DNA from: Planctomycetota bacterium
GTDB lineage: Bacteria; Planctomycetota; Planctomycetia; Pirellulales; Pirellulaceae
NCBI GenBank assembly: GCA_017303505.1
Contig: JAFLCP010000090.1
Location: forward strand, 1 to 32,165
Direction of reading: 5' to 3'
Length of the DNA: 32,165 nt
Both the position numbers and the translations under genes were made by a program. A model generated the notes under the pieces. That model saw only the letters and a list, made by a program, of their open reading frames with translations, did no database searches and had not been told where the DNA came from. Below, piece after piece: positions 23,411 to 31,839 of the stretch (within the stretch, counting starts at the first letter, position 1; the number at the start of each line of letters is the position of its first letter).

Positions 23411-24784
23411 TTAGTACTCGCGGGTTGTTACCAAGCCAGGTTGTGGAACAGGGTATTTGCCTTCCGCATCGGCCTGCAATGGGGCAGGGCTGTCCATGGT
23501 CAACTGTTCGAGGCCTGGTGCAAACTCATGTTCGCAATTGAGCATGTCATCATACGTAACGACTTGGCCGGTATGTGCAGCCATACGTCCCATCGAGGTC
23601 ACAACGCTGGCAATCACACCGCGTTCCACTTCGTTGTAAGGCTTATCTTGACGAATCGCCTCGATCAAATGGTTCCATTCTTCTTGATATGGGTTTGGCT
23701 CATTAGGCCCATATTGCCATACAAGATTCTTGTTGGTCATCTTCTGGCTGTTGTAAATTCGGCAACGAGCTGGCGTGTGAGCAGCCGTCGAAATCACAGC
23801 CGATCCCTTAGTACCGTGCGCGTAACTCGCGAACTCATCATGGCAACCTGGAATCGTGCGACCTTGCAAATCGAGCTTGGTACCATCGGCGAATGTGTAT
23901 TCGACCGAGTAGGTATCAAAGTTCTGGTCAACATTGTTGTTGCGATAGTGACGTCCACCTGATGCCTTGGCCTCAACGGGCCAAGCGTCTTTCATCCAGC
24001 AGCATTCATCGATGTTGTGAATCAAGAAGTCGCTAAAGCCACCACCGCTGGCCCACAAGAAACCATGGAAGCGATTGATTTGATAGAGCAATTCGCTCAT
24101 GTTGGCAGGCTTCTTATCTGTGGCAGCGCTACCGGTTGGCCCAGCCATACGATAGGCTCGCATCAATAGAATATCGCCGATCTGACCATCTTTGATGCGG
24201 TCGTACAATTCGCGACGTGCAGCACAATGACGGCACATCAAGCCAACGCCCACCTTGAGATTTTTCTCTTGCGAAAGCTTAGCTAGTTCCAACATACGTT
24301 TGCTGGTTGGACCGTCGACGGTGACTGGCTTTTCCATGAAGACGTTCAAGCCGCGTTCGATGGCATATTTGAACATAACCCAACGAAACGCTGGTGGAGA
24401 AGCCATGACAACCACGTCACCTGGCTTGAGACAATCCATGGCTCGCTTATAGCCATCGAACCCGATGAATTTTCGCTCTTCGGGAACATCCACTTGGGCT
24501 TTGAATTGACCCGAGAGAGCTTCATAGCTGCTCTTGAGTTTGAAATCGAAAACGTCGGCCATAGCGACCAATTTGATCGGTCCATTATCAACGGACAATG
24601 CGTTAGAAGCGGCACCCGTACCGCGGCCACCGCAACCCACCAAAGCAACTTGAATGGTATTGTCTTCGGCGGCATGCACAGCAGGCCGAGCCCCCGCGAC
24701 AACTGTCGAAGCGGCAGCGATTACGCCTGTGTTTTTCAAAAAGGAACGGCGATCCGTACCTTGTTGTACTTCTTGATTAGACAT
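23411..24784 (-). CDS. Tat-exported Gfo/Idh/MocA-family oxidoreductase
   Basis: 457 aa. A Tat signal DRRSFLKNTGVIAAAST (11-27) is followed by VHAAED and a mature N-terminus with a Rossmann NAD(P) fold (VALVGCGGRGTG, 47-58). MEKPVTVDGP (Glu151-Lys152-Pro153) carries the catalytic-site lysine of the family, and the C-terminal alpha/beta domain includes HNIDECCWMKDAWP and GRTIPGCHDEF. Such secreted versions, common in planctomycetes, are thought to act on sugars or their derivatives in the periplasm with a tightly bound cofactor; the substrate is unknown. The ATG at 24784 gives the complete signal. The next gene upstream is a secreted SUMF1-like protein about 100 bp away in the same direction; the two may form a unit. 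A strong terminator follows. Confidence 0.93.
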   Translation of the reverse strand: MSNQEVQQGTDRRSFLKNTGVIAAASTVVAGARPAVHAAEDNTIQVALVGCGGRGTGAASNALSVDNGPIKLVAMADVFDFKLKSSYEALSGQFKAQVDVPEERKFIGFDGYKRAMDCLKPGDVVVMASPPAFRWVMFKYAIERGLNVFMEKPVTVDGPTSKRMLELAKLSQEKNLKVGVGLMCRHCAARRELYDRIKDGQIGDILLMRAYRMAGPTGSAATDKKPANMSELLYQINRFHGFLWASGGGFSDFLIHNIDECCWMKDAWPVEAKASGGRHYRNNNVDQNFDTYSVEYTFADGTKLDLQGRTIPGCHDEFASYAHGTKGSAVISTAAHTPARCRIYNSQKMTNKNLVWQYGPNEPNPYQEEWNHLIEAIRQDKPYNEVERGVIASVVTSMGRMAAHTGQVVTYDDMLNCEHEFAPGLEQLTMDSPAPLQADAEGKYPVPQPGLVTTREY

Positions 24785-24886
24785 AGTTGAAATTCCTTGT
24801 TCGAGAAGAGTTGGTGCCCCAACTGCTTATGGGAGGAAACACGGGAGGGAAAAACAATCGGACAAAACAATCGGACAAAAACAAAA

Positions 24887-26032
24887 TCAATGATCTTCTT
24901 TGGGCTTTGGACGATCCACTTGCACGGGCTCGTTCTTATCCCACTTTTCTTTGATTTCTTCTTCACTGGGTGTGTTCAGCGGACGAACCACCCGGAAACC
25001 GACATGTAAGGCGTCGGTCAAATACCAGATACTTACGGGCTCTTGTGGATCTTGCGCGATCCAATCTTCGGTCGAACCTTCACGAGCCGCACTTCGCAAT
25101 TGCTCAGGATCCTTATCCCAACCGCCGCCGCGAACCACACGAGGATAAAGGGTCTTCGGCGCTTCTAATGGATCCTTCAAGGTTCCATCAGCTTCGGGGT
25201 AACCATCTTCAGTGTGTTGATCCAACACCCACTCTGCGACGTTGCCGTGCATATCATGTAAACCCCAAGGGTTCGGCTTCTTGCGCCCCACCTTCGCATA
25301 TCCATCTTCGGTGTTGCCCGAATACCAGGCGTATTCGTCCAGCATTTCGGGATCGTCACCAAAAGAATAAGCGGTTGTGGTGCCTGCTCGGCAAGCATAT
25401 TCCCATTCCGCTTCTGTTGGTAATCGATAATAGCGTCCCGTCTTCGCAGAGAGCCACTTGCAGAAAGTTCGAGCCGAATGCTGTGTCATACAGACTGCAG
25501 GAAAACCGCGTTTGCCCATACCGAAGGTCATGTCGGTGTACGGTTTTGTAGGCTGACTAACCGAAAATGCATCGGCTAGCTTATCGCGAACCGATGGCTC
25601 ACGATTGTCGACCTGACGGCGAAAAATATCTAAGTCCGACATCCAAATATCGTACGCATCCCAAGTAATTTCTACTTTGGCCATCCAAAAAGGAGAGATT
25701 TCAACTTCACGCTGTGGACCTTCATCTTCGTTGCGATTGGGTTCTGTTTCAGGGCTCCCCATCATGAATTTGCCACCTTTAATCGGCAGCATTTCAATGG
25801 TCGCGTCGGAGTCCGTAATGATCTCTTTGTACGGCTTCATTTCCGCTTCGGTTGTCGCAATCGCATCCGGCACTGCAATCACAGGCGGATCCTCGGCCAT
25901 CACTTGACCTACAGTGGCTTGACCTACAGCTCCGACGAAAGATGACAAAACAGAGGCGGCAAAGAATCCAGATCGCAACCAACCGCTTGTAGGCTTACGT
26001 TGGATACCAGCAGTCGAAACAAAACCAAACAT
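24887..26032 (-). CDS. Secreted SUMF1/FGE-sulfatase-like protein lacking catalytic Cys
   Basis: 381 aa. An N-terminal signal-like segment ([28 protein letters not shown]) precedes a SUMF1 domain from about residue 75: [104 protein letters not shown] and [10 protein letters not shown] charged tail ends the protein. True formylglycine-generating enzymes have two active-site Cys in the W.C....CR region after the RGG motif; here that stretch reads [15 protein letters not shown]. It is therefore probably not a sulfatase activator but one of the many SUMF1-fold secreted proteins that bind ligands or serve another role. Start at the ATG at 26032, which gives the signal. No sulfatase gene is in the window. 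Confidence 0.88.
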   Translation of the reverse strand: MFGFVSTAGIQRKPTSGWLRSGFFAASVLSSFVGAVGQATVGQVMAEDPPVIAVPDAIATTEAEMKPYKEIITDSDATIEMLPIKGGKFMMGSPETEPNRNEDEGPQREVEISPFWMAKVEITWDAYDIWMSDLDIFRRQVDNREPSVRDKLADAFSVSQPTKPYTDMTFGMGKRGFPAVCMTQHSARTFCKWLSAKTGRYYRLPTEAEWEYACRAGTTTAYSFGDDPEMLDEYAWYSGNTEDGYAKVGRKKPNPWGLHDMHGNVAEWVLDQHTEDGYPEADGTLKDPLEAPKTLYPRVVRGGGWDKDPEQLRSAAREGSTEDWIAQDPQEPVSIWYLTDALHVGFRVVRPLNTPSEEEIKEKWDKNEPVQVDRPKPKEDH

Positions 26033-26292
26033 TCAAGATTGTCTCTCAAGCTAAGGGGGGAGAATTGAGGCCTTCCGGCCACTACATACAATGACTGAAA
26101 CAATCCGCTTTTGCAATTCCCTCTCCAGACCCAGGTTTGGAGCATGAAAATTGCATTAACTGGGCTGATAGATGCCTCAAAAGTGGCTTGTACACCACTG
26201 ATAGGGCATAATGAACATGACGGATGTCGCGTCCAGCCGCGATACCAGCCTTTTAGATATACCCTCCCCGCACCCCCAGTAGTTCGAATCGA

Positions 26293-27351
26293 ATGCCTTA
26301 CATATTCGTTATTCTGGCACTTTTCTGGCTAGAGGCCGTCGCTTGGCCCGCCCAGCCTGATGGCCCATCTCCCGATGTTATAGCCCCCAATTTAGAAGGT
26401 TACGAACAACAGTTCCCGTCGATGGGAACGCTTATGACCTTCCAGGCTTTCTCTGCGGACAAGAGCCAAGTGGATCAAGCCTTCGAGGCAGCCGAAAAGG
26501 AAGTCGAGCGCCTAGTCAACATCATGAGTGACTACGACCCCGAAAGTGAATTATCAAAAATCAATCAACTGGCTGGGACAGGAAAATGGAGTCCGGTTTC
26601 GCCTGAGCTCTGGGAAGTTCTCGATGCGTCGGATCGATGGAATCGTTTATCGGAGGGTACCTTTGACGCTAGCCTTGGAGCGTTAACGCGGCTTTGGAGA
26701 AAAGCTCGACGACAAAAGAAGATTCCAACCCAAATGGAAATTGAAAACGCTTTGCAATCTTGTGGATGGAAGCATGTAGAATTCGATCGCCAACACAAAA
26801 GCATTCGACTGCTAAAGCCAGGAATGTTTCTCGATCTCGGTGCAATTGCCAAAGGTTATATCGTCGATCGAGCCTTCGAGATCTTGCGCTCGTGTGGACT
26901 TCAATGTTGCATGGTCAATGCGGGCGGCAATCTGCGCTGCGGTGATCCACCACCGAATCGTTCCGGTTGGCGAATCGAAATTTCATCCTTGCAAGAAGGT
27001 GAACCACCACTTCGTCGCCTCTACCTCAAAAATGCAGCCATATCAACTTCGGGTGACTTGTGGCAATTCATGTTGATCGACAACAAACGTCGCAGCCATA
27101 TCTTGGATGCTCGAACTGGTTGGGGCATAGAAGGCCCCGTGTCCGTTTCAGTCATTGCCCCCACAGCACAAGAAGCGGATGCGGCCTCAACATCGATGTG
27201 CGTACTTGGCCGCAGTAGAGGACTTGAAGTTCTATCGGCGCTCGACGGTTTTGATGCGTTGTTTTTGTCTCGCGTCGATCATGAAAAAAGCCTTGAGGAA
27301 ACCCCCATCAACTATTCGGTGACGGACGGCTTCGCCCAAGGCATTCGTTAG
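26293..27351 (+). CDS. apbE: ApbE family FAD:protein FMN transferase
   Basis: ApbE covalently attaches FMN from FAD to Thr/Ser of flavoproteins such as the NqrB/NqrC or RnfG/D subunits, in the periplasm. 352 aa. A signal peptide (FVILALFWLEAVAWPAQ) is followed by the family body: MGTLMTFQ, MSDYDPESELSKIN, FDASLG, DLGAIAKGYIVD (181-192), CCMVNAGGNLRCGD (VNAGGN 208-213), AISTSGDL, HILDARTGWG (the conserved Asp/Thr pair) and EADAASTSMCVLG. All FAD- and Mg-binding motifs I know are present. Start at the ATG at 26293. It is divergent from the SUMF1-like gene with 260 bp in between, and no Nqr/Rnf target genes are near. Confidence 0.93.
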   Translation: MPYIFVILALFWLEAVAWPAQPDGPSPDVIAPNLEGYEQQFPSMGTLMTFQAFSADKSQVDQAFEAAEKEVERLVNIMSDYDPESELSKINQLAGTGKWSPVSPELWEVLDASDRWNRLSEGTFDASLGALTRLWRKARRQKKIPTQMEIENALQSCGWKHVEFDRQHKSIRLLKPGMFLDLGAIAKGYIVDRAFEILRSCGLQCCMVNAGGNLRCGDPPPNRSGWRIEISSLQEGEPPLRRLYLKNAAISTSGDLWQFMLIDNKRRSHILDARTGWGIEGPVSVSVIAPTAQEADAASTSMCVLGRSRGLEVLSALDGFDALFLSRVDHEKSLEETPINYSVTDGFAQGIR

Positions 27352-27411
27352 AACAAGCTATTTAGATTGACCATCGTCATCAAATCGATGATCGATTCTC
27401 TTTAGTACCTT

Positions 27412-28944
27412 TTATCGCCCCACTCTCAACTCGACTGTTCGAGTCCCTTGAGCATTAACGATTTCCAACTTCAAGGACTTACCTTGACGAAGGCCGACAG
27501 CCACATCGTTGGCGCTGGTCACTTTTTTGCCGTTGACACTCACGATCATGTCACCCAGCGACAACATGCTCGCCAGCGGGCTGTTCGAGGCCAAGCCCGT
27601 GACCACCATGCCGGTCTCCGACTCTGGCAACCCATACTCAGCCGCTAACTCAGGCGAATTAGGTTCCAACTGTAAACCGGGGAGAGTCGCGTTCGAACCA
27701 CCCATGGCAGCCAACTTTTCATCGGTTTGTTCTTCAATCTTGACGGGCACGGACATCGCCTTGCCATCGCGTTGAATACGAAACTCGGTGGTTGTTCCGG
27801 GCGAAGTTCCCGCAATGATATTGCGCAAACCGGGAACCGAGTCGACCGACTTTTTATCCACTGCCGTGATAACGTCGCCGGGCAACAAGCCTGCCTTGGC
27901 AGCTGGACCATCGGGCGAAACTTCATCGACCAAAACTCCGCGCAGATCACTGGGCAAGTTTTCTTTTTCGAGGCGTTCACGATCCAATGGTGCTAAGGCC
28001 AAACCTACAAATCCACGAATCATGCGTCCATTGCGAATCAAGCTTTCAACCACGCGTCGAGTCGTGTTACTTGGAATCGCAAAGCCAATTCCGTTATAAG
28101 AACCACTGCGCGATGCAATCGCCGTGTTGATTCCGATGATCTCACCCTGAAGATTCAGCAACGGCCCCCCGCTGTTGCCAGGATTGATCGCCGCATCCGT
28201 TTGGATGAAATCGTCATATTGCGTGATTTGCATATCGGCTCGATTGGTCGCGCTGACAATGCCTTGTGTAACCGTCTGAGCCAATCCAAATGGGCTGCCA
28301 ATCGCGACGACCCAATCACCAACTTCTAGTGATTCTGAATCACCAAACTTAGCAGCCACCAAGCCAGACGCATTGACTTTCAATACAGCCAAGTCACTCT
28401 TCTCGTCCGTACCAACCACCTTCTCGACCTCTAACTCACGTCCATCGCTCAAGGTAACTTTCAAGCCATCTGCTTGGGCGACGACATGGTTGTTGGTGAC
28501 GATATATCCATCTTCGCTGATGATGACGCCTGAACCGAGTCCAGCAGGAATCTCTTGCTCTGCGGTACCAGATTCATTACCGCCGCGTGGGCCGGGAATG
28601 GCGCCTTGTGGACCTTCGAATTCGTCACCGAAAAAGCGGCGAAACTCTTCAGGAATACCAGGCGGCATGGCTCGTCCACCACCGCGATTCATATTCACTT
28701 TTTTGGTAGCCGTAATGCTAACCACAGATGGTTTAAGAACTTTCGCAACCGCGCGAAAGGCGCCGGACAGTTCTTCAGCTCGAGCGACCAATTGACCACG
28801 TGCCGCCTCTGCGTCGGCGGATTGTTTGGCATACACTTCCGATGCCGTAAAGACTGGGGAACCATTCCACATCCCGATGGCAACCCCGCTTAAGAGAAGG
28901 CAGCCTCCGACTGCCATCAAACTTCCTAATTTTCCACGATGCAT
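27412..28944 (-). CDS. degQ: HtrA/DegQ-family periplasmic serine protease
   Basis: 510 aa. N-terminal signal-anchor (LMAVGGCLLLSGVAIGMW), a linker with a Gly/Pro/Met-rich loop (MNRGGGRAMPPGIPEEFRRFF, related to the LA loop), and a trypsin-like domain. The catalytic triad is His153 (VTNNHVVAQ), Asp184 (DEKSDLAVLKV) and Ser258 (INPGNSGGPL). Two PDZ domains follow: one with GVLVDEVSPDGPAAKAGLLPGDVI (about 325-345) and one with GMVVTGLASNSPLASMLSLGDMIVSV near the C-terminus. It is a quality-control protease and chaperone of the envelope. The ATG at 28944 gives the full signal. Monocistronic: apbE is convergent and a terminator-like hairpin (29124-29152) lies upstream. The symbol degQ is a family label; degP/htrA is equally valid. 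Confidence 0.94.
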   Translation of the reverse strand: MHRGKLGSLMAVGGCLLLSGVAIGMWNGSPVFTASEVYAKQSADAEAARGQLVARAEELSGAFRAVAKVLKPSVVSITATKKVNMNRGGGRAMPPGIPEEFRRFFGDEFEGPQGAIPGPRGGNESGTAEQEIPAGLGSGVIISEDGYIVTNNHVVAQADGLKVTLSDGRELEVEKVVGTDEKSDLAVLKVNASGLVAAKFGDSESLEVGDWVVAIGSPFGLAQTVTQGIVSATNRADMQITQYDDFIQTDAAINPGNSGGPLLNLQGEIIGINTAIASRSGSYNGIGFAIPSNTTRRVVESLIRNGRMIRGFVGLALAPLDRERLEKENLPSDLRGVLVDEVSPDGPAAKAGLLPGDVITAVDKKSVDSVPGLRNIIAGTSPGTTTEFRIQRDGKAMSVPVKIEEQTDEKLAAMGGSNATLPGLQLEPNSPELAAEYGLPESETGMVVTGLASNSPLASMLSLGDMIVSVNGKKVTSANDVAVGLRQGKSLKLEIVNAQGTRTVELRVGR

Positions 28945-29123
28945 AACCTAAACCCTCAATGCTTGTACGAAATTAATAGCAAAAATAAAAATGACCTGAG
29001 CGACAGTTGTTGAAATTGGCTAGCCAGCAAAATCAACCTTCGTCGCAGAGATGAACATTCCTACGCCATTCCGGACCTTGCGGTTCAGTTCAGATCTTGA
29101 AGAATTCACTTGAATATAGCATC

Positions 29124-29152
29124 AAAAAAAATGGCCCCCAAGCGGGAGCCAT
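29124..29152 (-). terminator. Rho-independent terminator upstream of htrA
   Basis: ATGGC (29131-29135) and GCCAT (29148-29152) with inner CCC/GGG around an AAGC loop, one mismatch between. On the minus strand an 8-base T-run follows. It is 222 bases after the stop of the XRE gene and may end that transcript or a small RNA in between. Confidence 0.7.
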
Positions 29153-29161
29153 GTGAGAATT

Positions 29162-29287
29162 TTTACGAAAAGCGTGTTCACTTACCCATTGGCGGGGCTC
29201 GAACTTTGGGGCGAAAAAAGTTGCTCAATCAAGCAGATCTATCACGAGGCATTTCCCGGCGCGTTTCGAAGAGCGGATTTTCGTAAA
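29162..29287 (-). ncRNA. Candidate structured small RNA
   Basis: TTTACGAAAA (29162-29171) and TTTTCGTAAA (29278-29287) are perfect 10-bp inverted arms that would close a structure of about 126 bases. Inside lies AACTTT-N9-AAAGTT (29201-29221). On the minus strand the structure is followed by a Rho-independent terminator at 29124-29152, as expected for an sRNA. I recognise no known RNA family; tmRNA, SRP RNA and RNase P signatures are absent. It could equally be a long 3' UTR of the XRE gene. Confidence 0.3.
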
Positions 29288-29374
29288 GCTATTCAGGATA
29301 ACCCATCAGTCGGGAAGGTTGTTTAGCCCCAATCTAAAGACGATCCTGAAAAGCTCTCCTGCTCTCATATCAGC

Positions 29375-30010
29375 TTACTCGCCACCCAAGTCCAAAGATA
29401 AATGGCTGGTAATAATGGGCATTTCACCAATTTTCCCCAACTGATTTGGTGCGCGGCGCTGACCATAGTTGGGCCAAGCACTCACTTCTTTAAGTTCGGG
29501 CATCAACTCTTCCAGCTGTTCTTTCAACATCGTCACCAACCGATTGACGCGCGGATTGGTGGCCACTTCCTGAATGGCTGCAGCGGTCTTCATGATCTTG
29601 ACCAACTGAGCTCGCTGTTGCACGGGCTGCGACAAACGATTGTTGTTGTCAACGAGCAAGTCGGAGAGAGGGACGTCTAACGCGCGCTGCCAAACTTGCA
29701 ACTCTTGGATCGTGAGATTGGTGTAAGGATCTTCTTGTTGTTTCAATATCCTGACTTCGATTCCCGTGCGTCGCGATACACTTCGCAGCGAAACACCTTG
29801 TTCAGCGCGTACTTCAGCGATGCGATGATAGGTTGTTCGTTCGTGCGGCTTCGATGAGTCGGACGGCAACTCCGCAGCATACTTCTTTTGAATCGACGAC
29901 GATTCCAAAACGTCTTGTTCAAAAGAATCACTGTCGTCTCCGTTCCCCGAATTGAGCGAGGACGGAACTGCAGACACGAATCCACCACTGCTGTATGGCA
30001 CAATTGACAT
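29375..30010 (-). CDS. XRE-type helix-turn-helix regulator
   Basis: 211 aa, cytoplasmic. The N-terminal 60 residues are disordered and Ser-rich. A Cro/CI-type HTH follows (about 61-117): YHRIAEVRAEQGVSLRSVSRRTGIEVRILKQQED...NLTIQELQVWQRALDVPLSDLLVD. The C-terminal part is helical (QRAQLVKIMKTAAAIQEVA, RLVTMLKEQLEELMPEL) and probably mediates dimer formation. It is not a known named regulator. The ATG at 30010 follows GAGGA with 7-base spacing, one of the better ribosome sites in the window. Two inverted repeats upstream (30038-30053 and 30163-30189) are candidate operators, so autoregulation is likely but unproven. Confidence 0.85.
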   Translation of the reverse strand: MSIVPYSSGGFVSAVPSSLNSGNGDDSDSFEQDVLESSSIQKKYAAELPSDSSKPHERTTYHRIAEVRAEQGVSLRSVSRRTGIEVRILKQQEDPYTNLTIQELQVWQRALDVPLSDLLVDNNNRLSQPVQQRAQLVKIMKTAAAIQEVATNPRVNRLVTMLKEQLEELMPELKEVSAWPNYGQRRAPNQLGKIGEMPIITSHLSLDLGGE

Positions 30011-30037
30011 GCTAAATCCTCAAATCGCTGCGTTGCT

Positions 30038-30053
30038 ACAGTTGACATACTGT
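30038..30053. promoter_or_regulatory. Candidate operator near the XRE start
   Basis: ACAGT (30038-30042), 6-base centre, ACTGT (30049-30053): a small dyad about 35 bases upstream of the XRE ATG at 30010. The position suits autoregulation; no experimental basis. Confidence 0.3.
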
Positions 30054-30162
30054 TGGACGCATCATCACGACAGTTGTTCCAGACGACCAAACGAATAGAG
30101 CGTTTGCCATCGAACATTTCCGAACCGCAATTGCCTTGTTGTGACAATCGCTGAGTTCAGTC

Positions 30163-30189
30163 TTTGCATTACAAATCATTTAATGCAAA
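30163..30189. promoter_or_regulatory. 9-bp inverted repeat, candidate operator
   Basis: TTTGCATTA (30163-30171) and TAATGCAAA (30181-30189) are perfect 9-bp arms around a 9-base centre. No T-run follows, so a terminator is unlikely. It lies about 155 bases upstream of the XRE gene and could be a binding site for a dimeric regulator. Confidence 0.4.
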
Positions 30190-30332
30190 AAACTGTGAGC
30201 ACATTCCCGTGCCAGTTGATAATGCATGCAGCGAGCCCTCGGCTGCAAGAATCGATCGATCGCGAGGAACTGTCTTACAAGTCCTCCCGCCGATCTACCA
30301 TTCAGTCTATTAGCGAAGTGGGGTCAAAGAAC

Positions 30333-30356
30333 AGACACAAAAAAATTTTTGTTTCT
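30333..30356 (-). terminator. AT-rich hairpin after the GT2-like gene
   Basis: AGACACAAAAA (30333-30343) and TTTTTGTTTCT (30346-30356) pair with one mismatch around two bases. It lies 54 bases past the minus-strand GT2-like stop. The stem is weak, so it is a doubtful terminator. Confidence 0.35.
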
Positions 30357-30410
30357 GAAATTTTGTCAATGATTGGGCAAAGATGCGTCAAAACCCGACA
30401 CACACCCCAC

Positions 30411-31085
30411 TTATTGCGTCACTCCAAATCGCGTACCGCTGGTAGCGATCGACTCGGCGAATTTTGGAGGTGCGACTGCATGATGAGAGATGTGCGCCAC
30501 TTCCAATTGGCCGGTTGGATTCTCTTTGCTGATCGACCGCAAACCGCTTCGTCGCAGCATTTGTAGGCCTGAAAAACGGCCCTGTGTTTCGTTCCAAGAA
30601 TCCGTAAACCGCTTGCTCCATGGCATGAGCCGTTGCAACCATTGCTCGTCGACTCGACGCGCGCTGGTTTGAGCCCGAGCCATGAGGAGAGATTTATCAG
30701 CCCGCAGAGCCCAAAGCCTGAGGAGGTCTGAAACTCGAATCGGGGCACTCATTTCTTGGACAAAAATGATCTCGCCAATCGATCGTTCCACCCCCAATTG
30801 GACGGCCTCTGCGGCAGGGCGGGGCGACTTAAGTCGAATCGACTGTACTTGCGGATACTGACGCCGCAATTCGTCGATCACTTCAGCCGTAAAGTCGGTA
30901 GATCCGTTATCAACAAAGATCACTTCAAAGCGAACACCTAAATCCCCCAGACATTCCAAAAGATCTTCGGCCCCGAGTTTTAACCAAACTTGGGCGTCCT
31001 TCAGTGGCAATACCACACTAATGGATTCTTGGCTCACGTTGTTCACTTTCGACTGGAATTTCTTCGTTAAAGACCAGATGCGCAT
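30411..31085 (-). CDS. GT2-like glycosyltransferase-fold protein without a DxD motif
   Basis: 224 aa, cytoplasmic. The N-terminal half matches the family 2 glycosyltransferase start: SISVVLPLKDAQ, FEVIFVDNGSTDFTAEVIDELRRQYPQVQSIRL and AAEAVQLGVERSIGEIIFVQE. In true GT2 enzymes the last segment ends in a DxD-type metal site (flDaD); here it reads VQEMSAPI, so sugar transfer is doubtful. The C-terminal part does not resemble the acceptor region and is shorter than usual (GT2 proteins are often over 250 aa). It may be a degenerate GT2 with a regulatory or binding role. Start at the ATG at 31085; GTG 31046, just before the first strand, is possible. No cell-surface polysaccharide cluster is near. 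Confidence 0.72.
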   Translation of the reverse strand: MRIWSLTKKFQSKVNNVSQESISVVLPLKDAQVWLKLGAEDLLECLGDLGVRFEVIFVDNGSTDFTAEVIDELRRQYPQVQSIRLKSPRPAAEAVQLGVERSIGEIIFVQEMSAPIRVSDLLRLWALRADKSLLMARAQTSARRVDEQWLQRLMPWSKRFTDSWNETQGRFSGLQMLRRSGLRSISKENPTGQLEVAHISHHAVAPPKFAESIATSGTRFGVTQ

Positions 31086-31264
31086 CGGTAGACAGTTCGA
31101 ACCTCACATGCATCGGCGGGTCCTAGTACATAAATTTTGTCACAGTTCAAAATCACCGTTTGTTCCAGTCTCGCGGCCTCGCCTGGCATTTCGCATAATA
31201 TCGAAATAGACGTTCCAACCGGAACTCGATACTCGCCTCACATCATTCAACGACACAAATTCAC

Positions 31265-31669
31265 ATGGCAGCTACCCAACCGAACTCCCCCGAGGCATTA
31301 CCCAACTTTGAAAAAGGGGGTGGGCTGTTGCCTGCAATCGCTCAATGTGCCGACACCTCCGTAGTGCTCATGATGGCTTGGATGTCGCCCGAATCGTTTG
31401 CTGAAACTTGTGAAACTGGCTGGGCTACCTATTACAGCCGAAGTCGAGGAAAACTCTGGCGGAAAGGCGAGGAGAGTGGTCATCGCCAACGCGTCGTAAG
31501 CATCCATGTTGATTGTGATGGCGACACAATCTTGGTCAAAGTCCAGCAGACGGGAGCTGCTTGTCATGAAGGGTATCGAAGCTGTTTCTTTCGCCAGCTC
31601 GATCAAGGGACCATCAACATTACCGAACCCAGATTGGCTCATCCCGATCAGATCTACAAGAAGTCTTGA
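31265..31669 (+). CDS. hisI: Phosphoribosyl-AMP cyclohydrolase
   Basis: HisI opens the adenine ring of PR-AMP in step 3 of histidine biosynthesis (cytoplasm). 134 aa. The whole family pattern is visible: [39 protein letters not shown], the Mg-binding DCDGD (Asp83, Asp85, Asp87), and the zinc Cys residues Cys84, Cys100 (GAACHEG) and Cys107 (RSCFFR). It is the monofunctional form without a HisE domain. Start at the ATG at 31265; no Shine-Dalgarno is visible. Other his genes are not in the window. A short hairpin (31757-31775) follows about 90 bases downstream. Confidence 0.96.
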   Translation: MAATQPNSPEALPNFEKGGGLLPAIAQCADTSVVLMMAWMSPESFAETCETGWATYYSRSRGKLWRKGEESGHRQRVVSIHVDCDGDTILVKVQQTGAACHEGYRSCFFRQLDQGTINITEPRLAHPDQIYKKS

Positions 31670-31685
31670 TTTTGGTGGCAATTGC

Positions 31686-31699
31686 GGGTGATATCACCC
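31686..31699. promoter_or_regulatory. Perfect 14-bp palindrome between hisI and ridA
   Basis: GGGTGATATCACCC is a perfect 14-bp palindrome without spacer, 16 bases after the hisI stop and 140 bases before the RidA-like start. It suits a dimeric regulator binding site; a hairpin role is less likely as it has no loop. Confidence 0.4.
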
Positions 31700-31756
31700 A
31701 CGGCAGCCCTGCGTACCCTCTCGATTCCAACCGCACTCTGATCTATTATCTTTGGC

Positions 31757-31775
31757 TGCGGTCAAACCGCATTTT
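31757..31775 (+). terminator. Candidate hisI terminator
   Basis: TGCGGT (31757-31762), 3-base loop, ACCGCA (31766-31771), followed by TTTT. It is small but has the right order for a plus-strand terminator between hisI and the RidA-like gene. Confidence 0.45.
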
Positions 31776-31839
31776 GAATCGGCGGAAGCAAGTTCCTCCA
31801 ATTCAACTTAACCCTAAATTGTTTCAGGAGAATACAGAA

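Larger units (their letters stand above)
28945..29374. other. Gene-free region between htrA and the XRE regulator
   Basis: 430 bp without a plausible gene on either strand. It contains the htrA leader/promoter area (28945-29120), a terminator hairpin (29124-29152) and a pair of 10-bp inverted arms enclosing about 106 bases (29162-29287), which could be a small RNA. Confidence 0.5.
30011..30410. other. Gene-free region between XRE regulator and GT2-like gene
   Basis: 400 bp without a convincing gene; open frames here are short and overlap no recognisable domain. It holds the XRE leader with a 5-bp inverted repeat, a 9-bp inverted repeat and an AT-rich hairpin near the GT2-like 3' end. Confidence 0.5.

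Noticed and set aside
23402-23962. Long plus-strand open frame (186 codons)
   Set aside because: Lies entirely antisense to the Gfo/Idh/MocA oxidoreductase, which has clear motifs; no recognisable domain.
24970-25551. Plus-strand open frame of 193 codons
   Set aside because: Antisense to the SUMF1-like gene and rich in Arg, Cys and His, as expected of a shadow frame.
28373-28795. 140-codon plus-strand frame inside htrA
   Set aside because: Antisense to the HtrA catalytic domain; no domain or start signal.
29190-29215. T-loop-like AGTTCGAGCCC on the minus strand suggesting a tRNA or tmRNA 3' end
   Set aside because: No cloverleaf, acceptor stem or CCA end can be built around it, and no tmRNA tag frame is visible.
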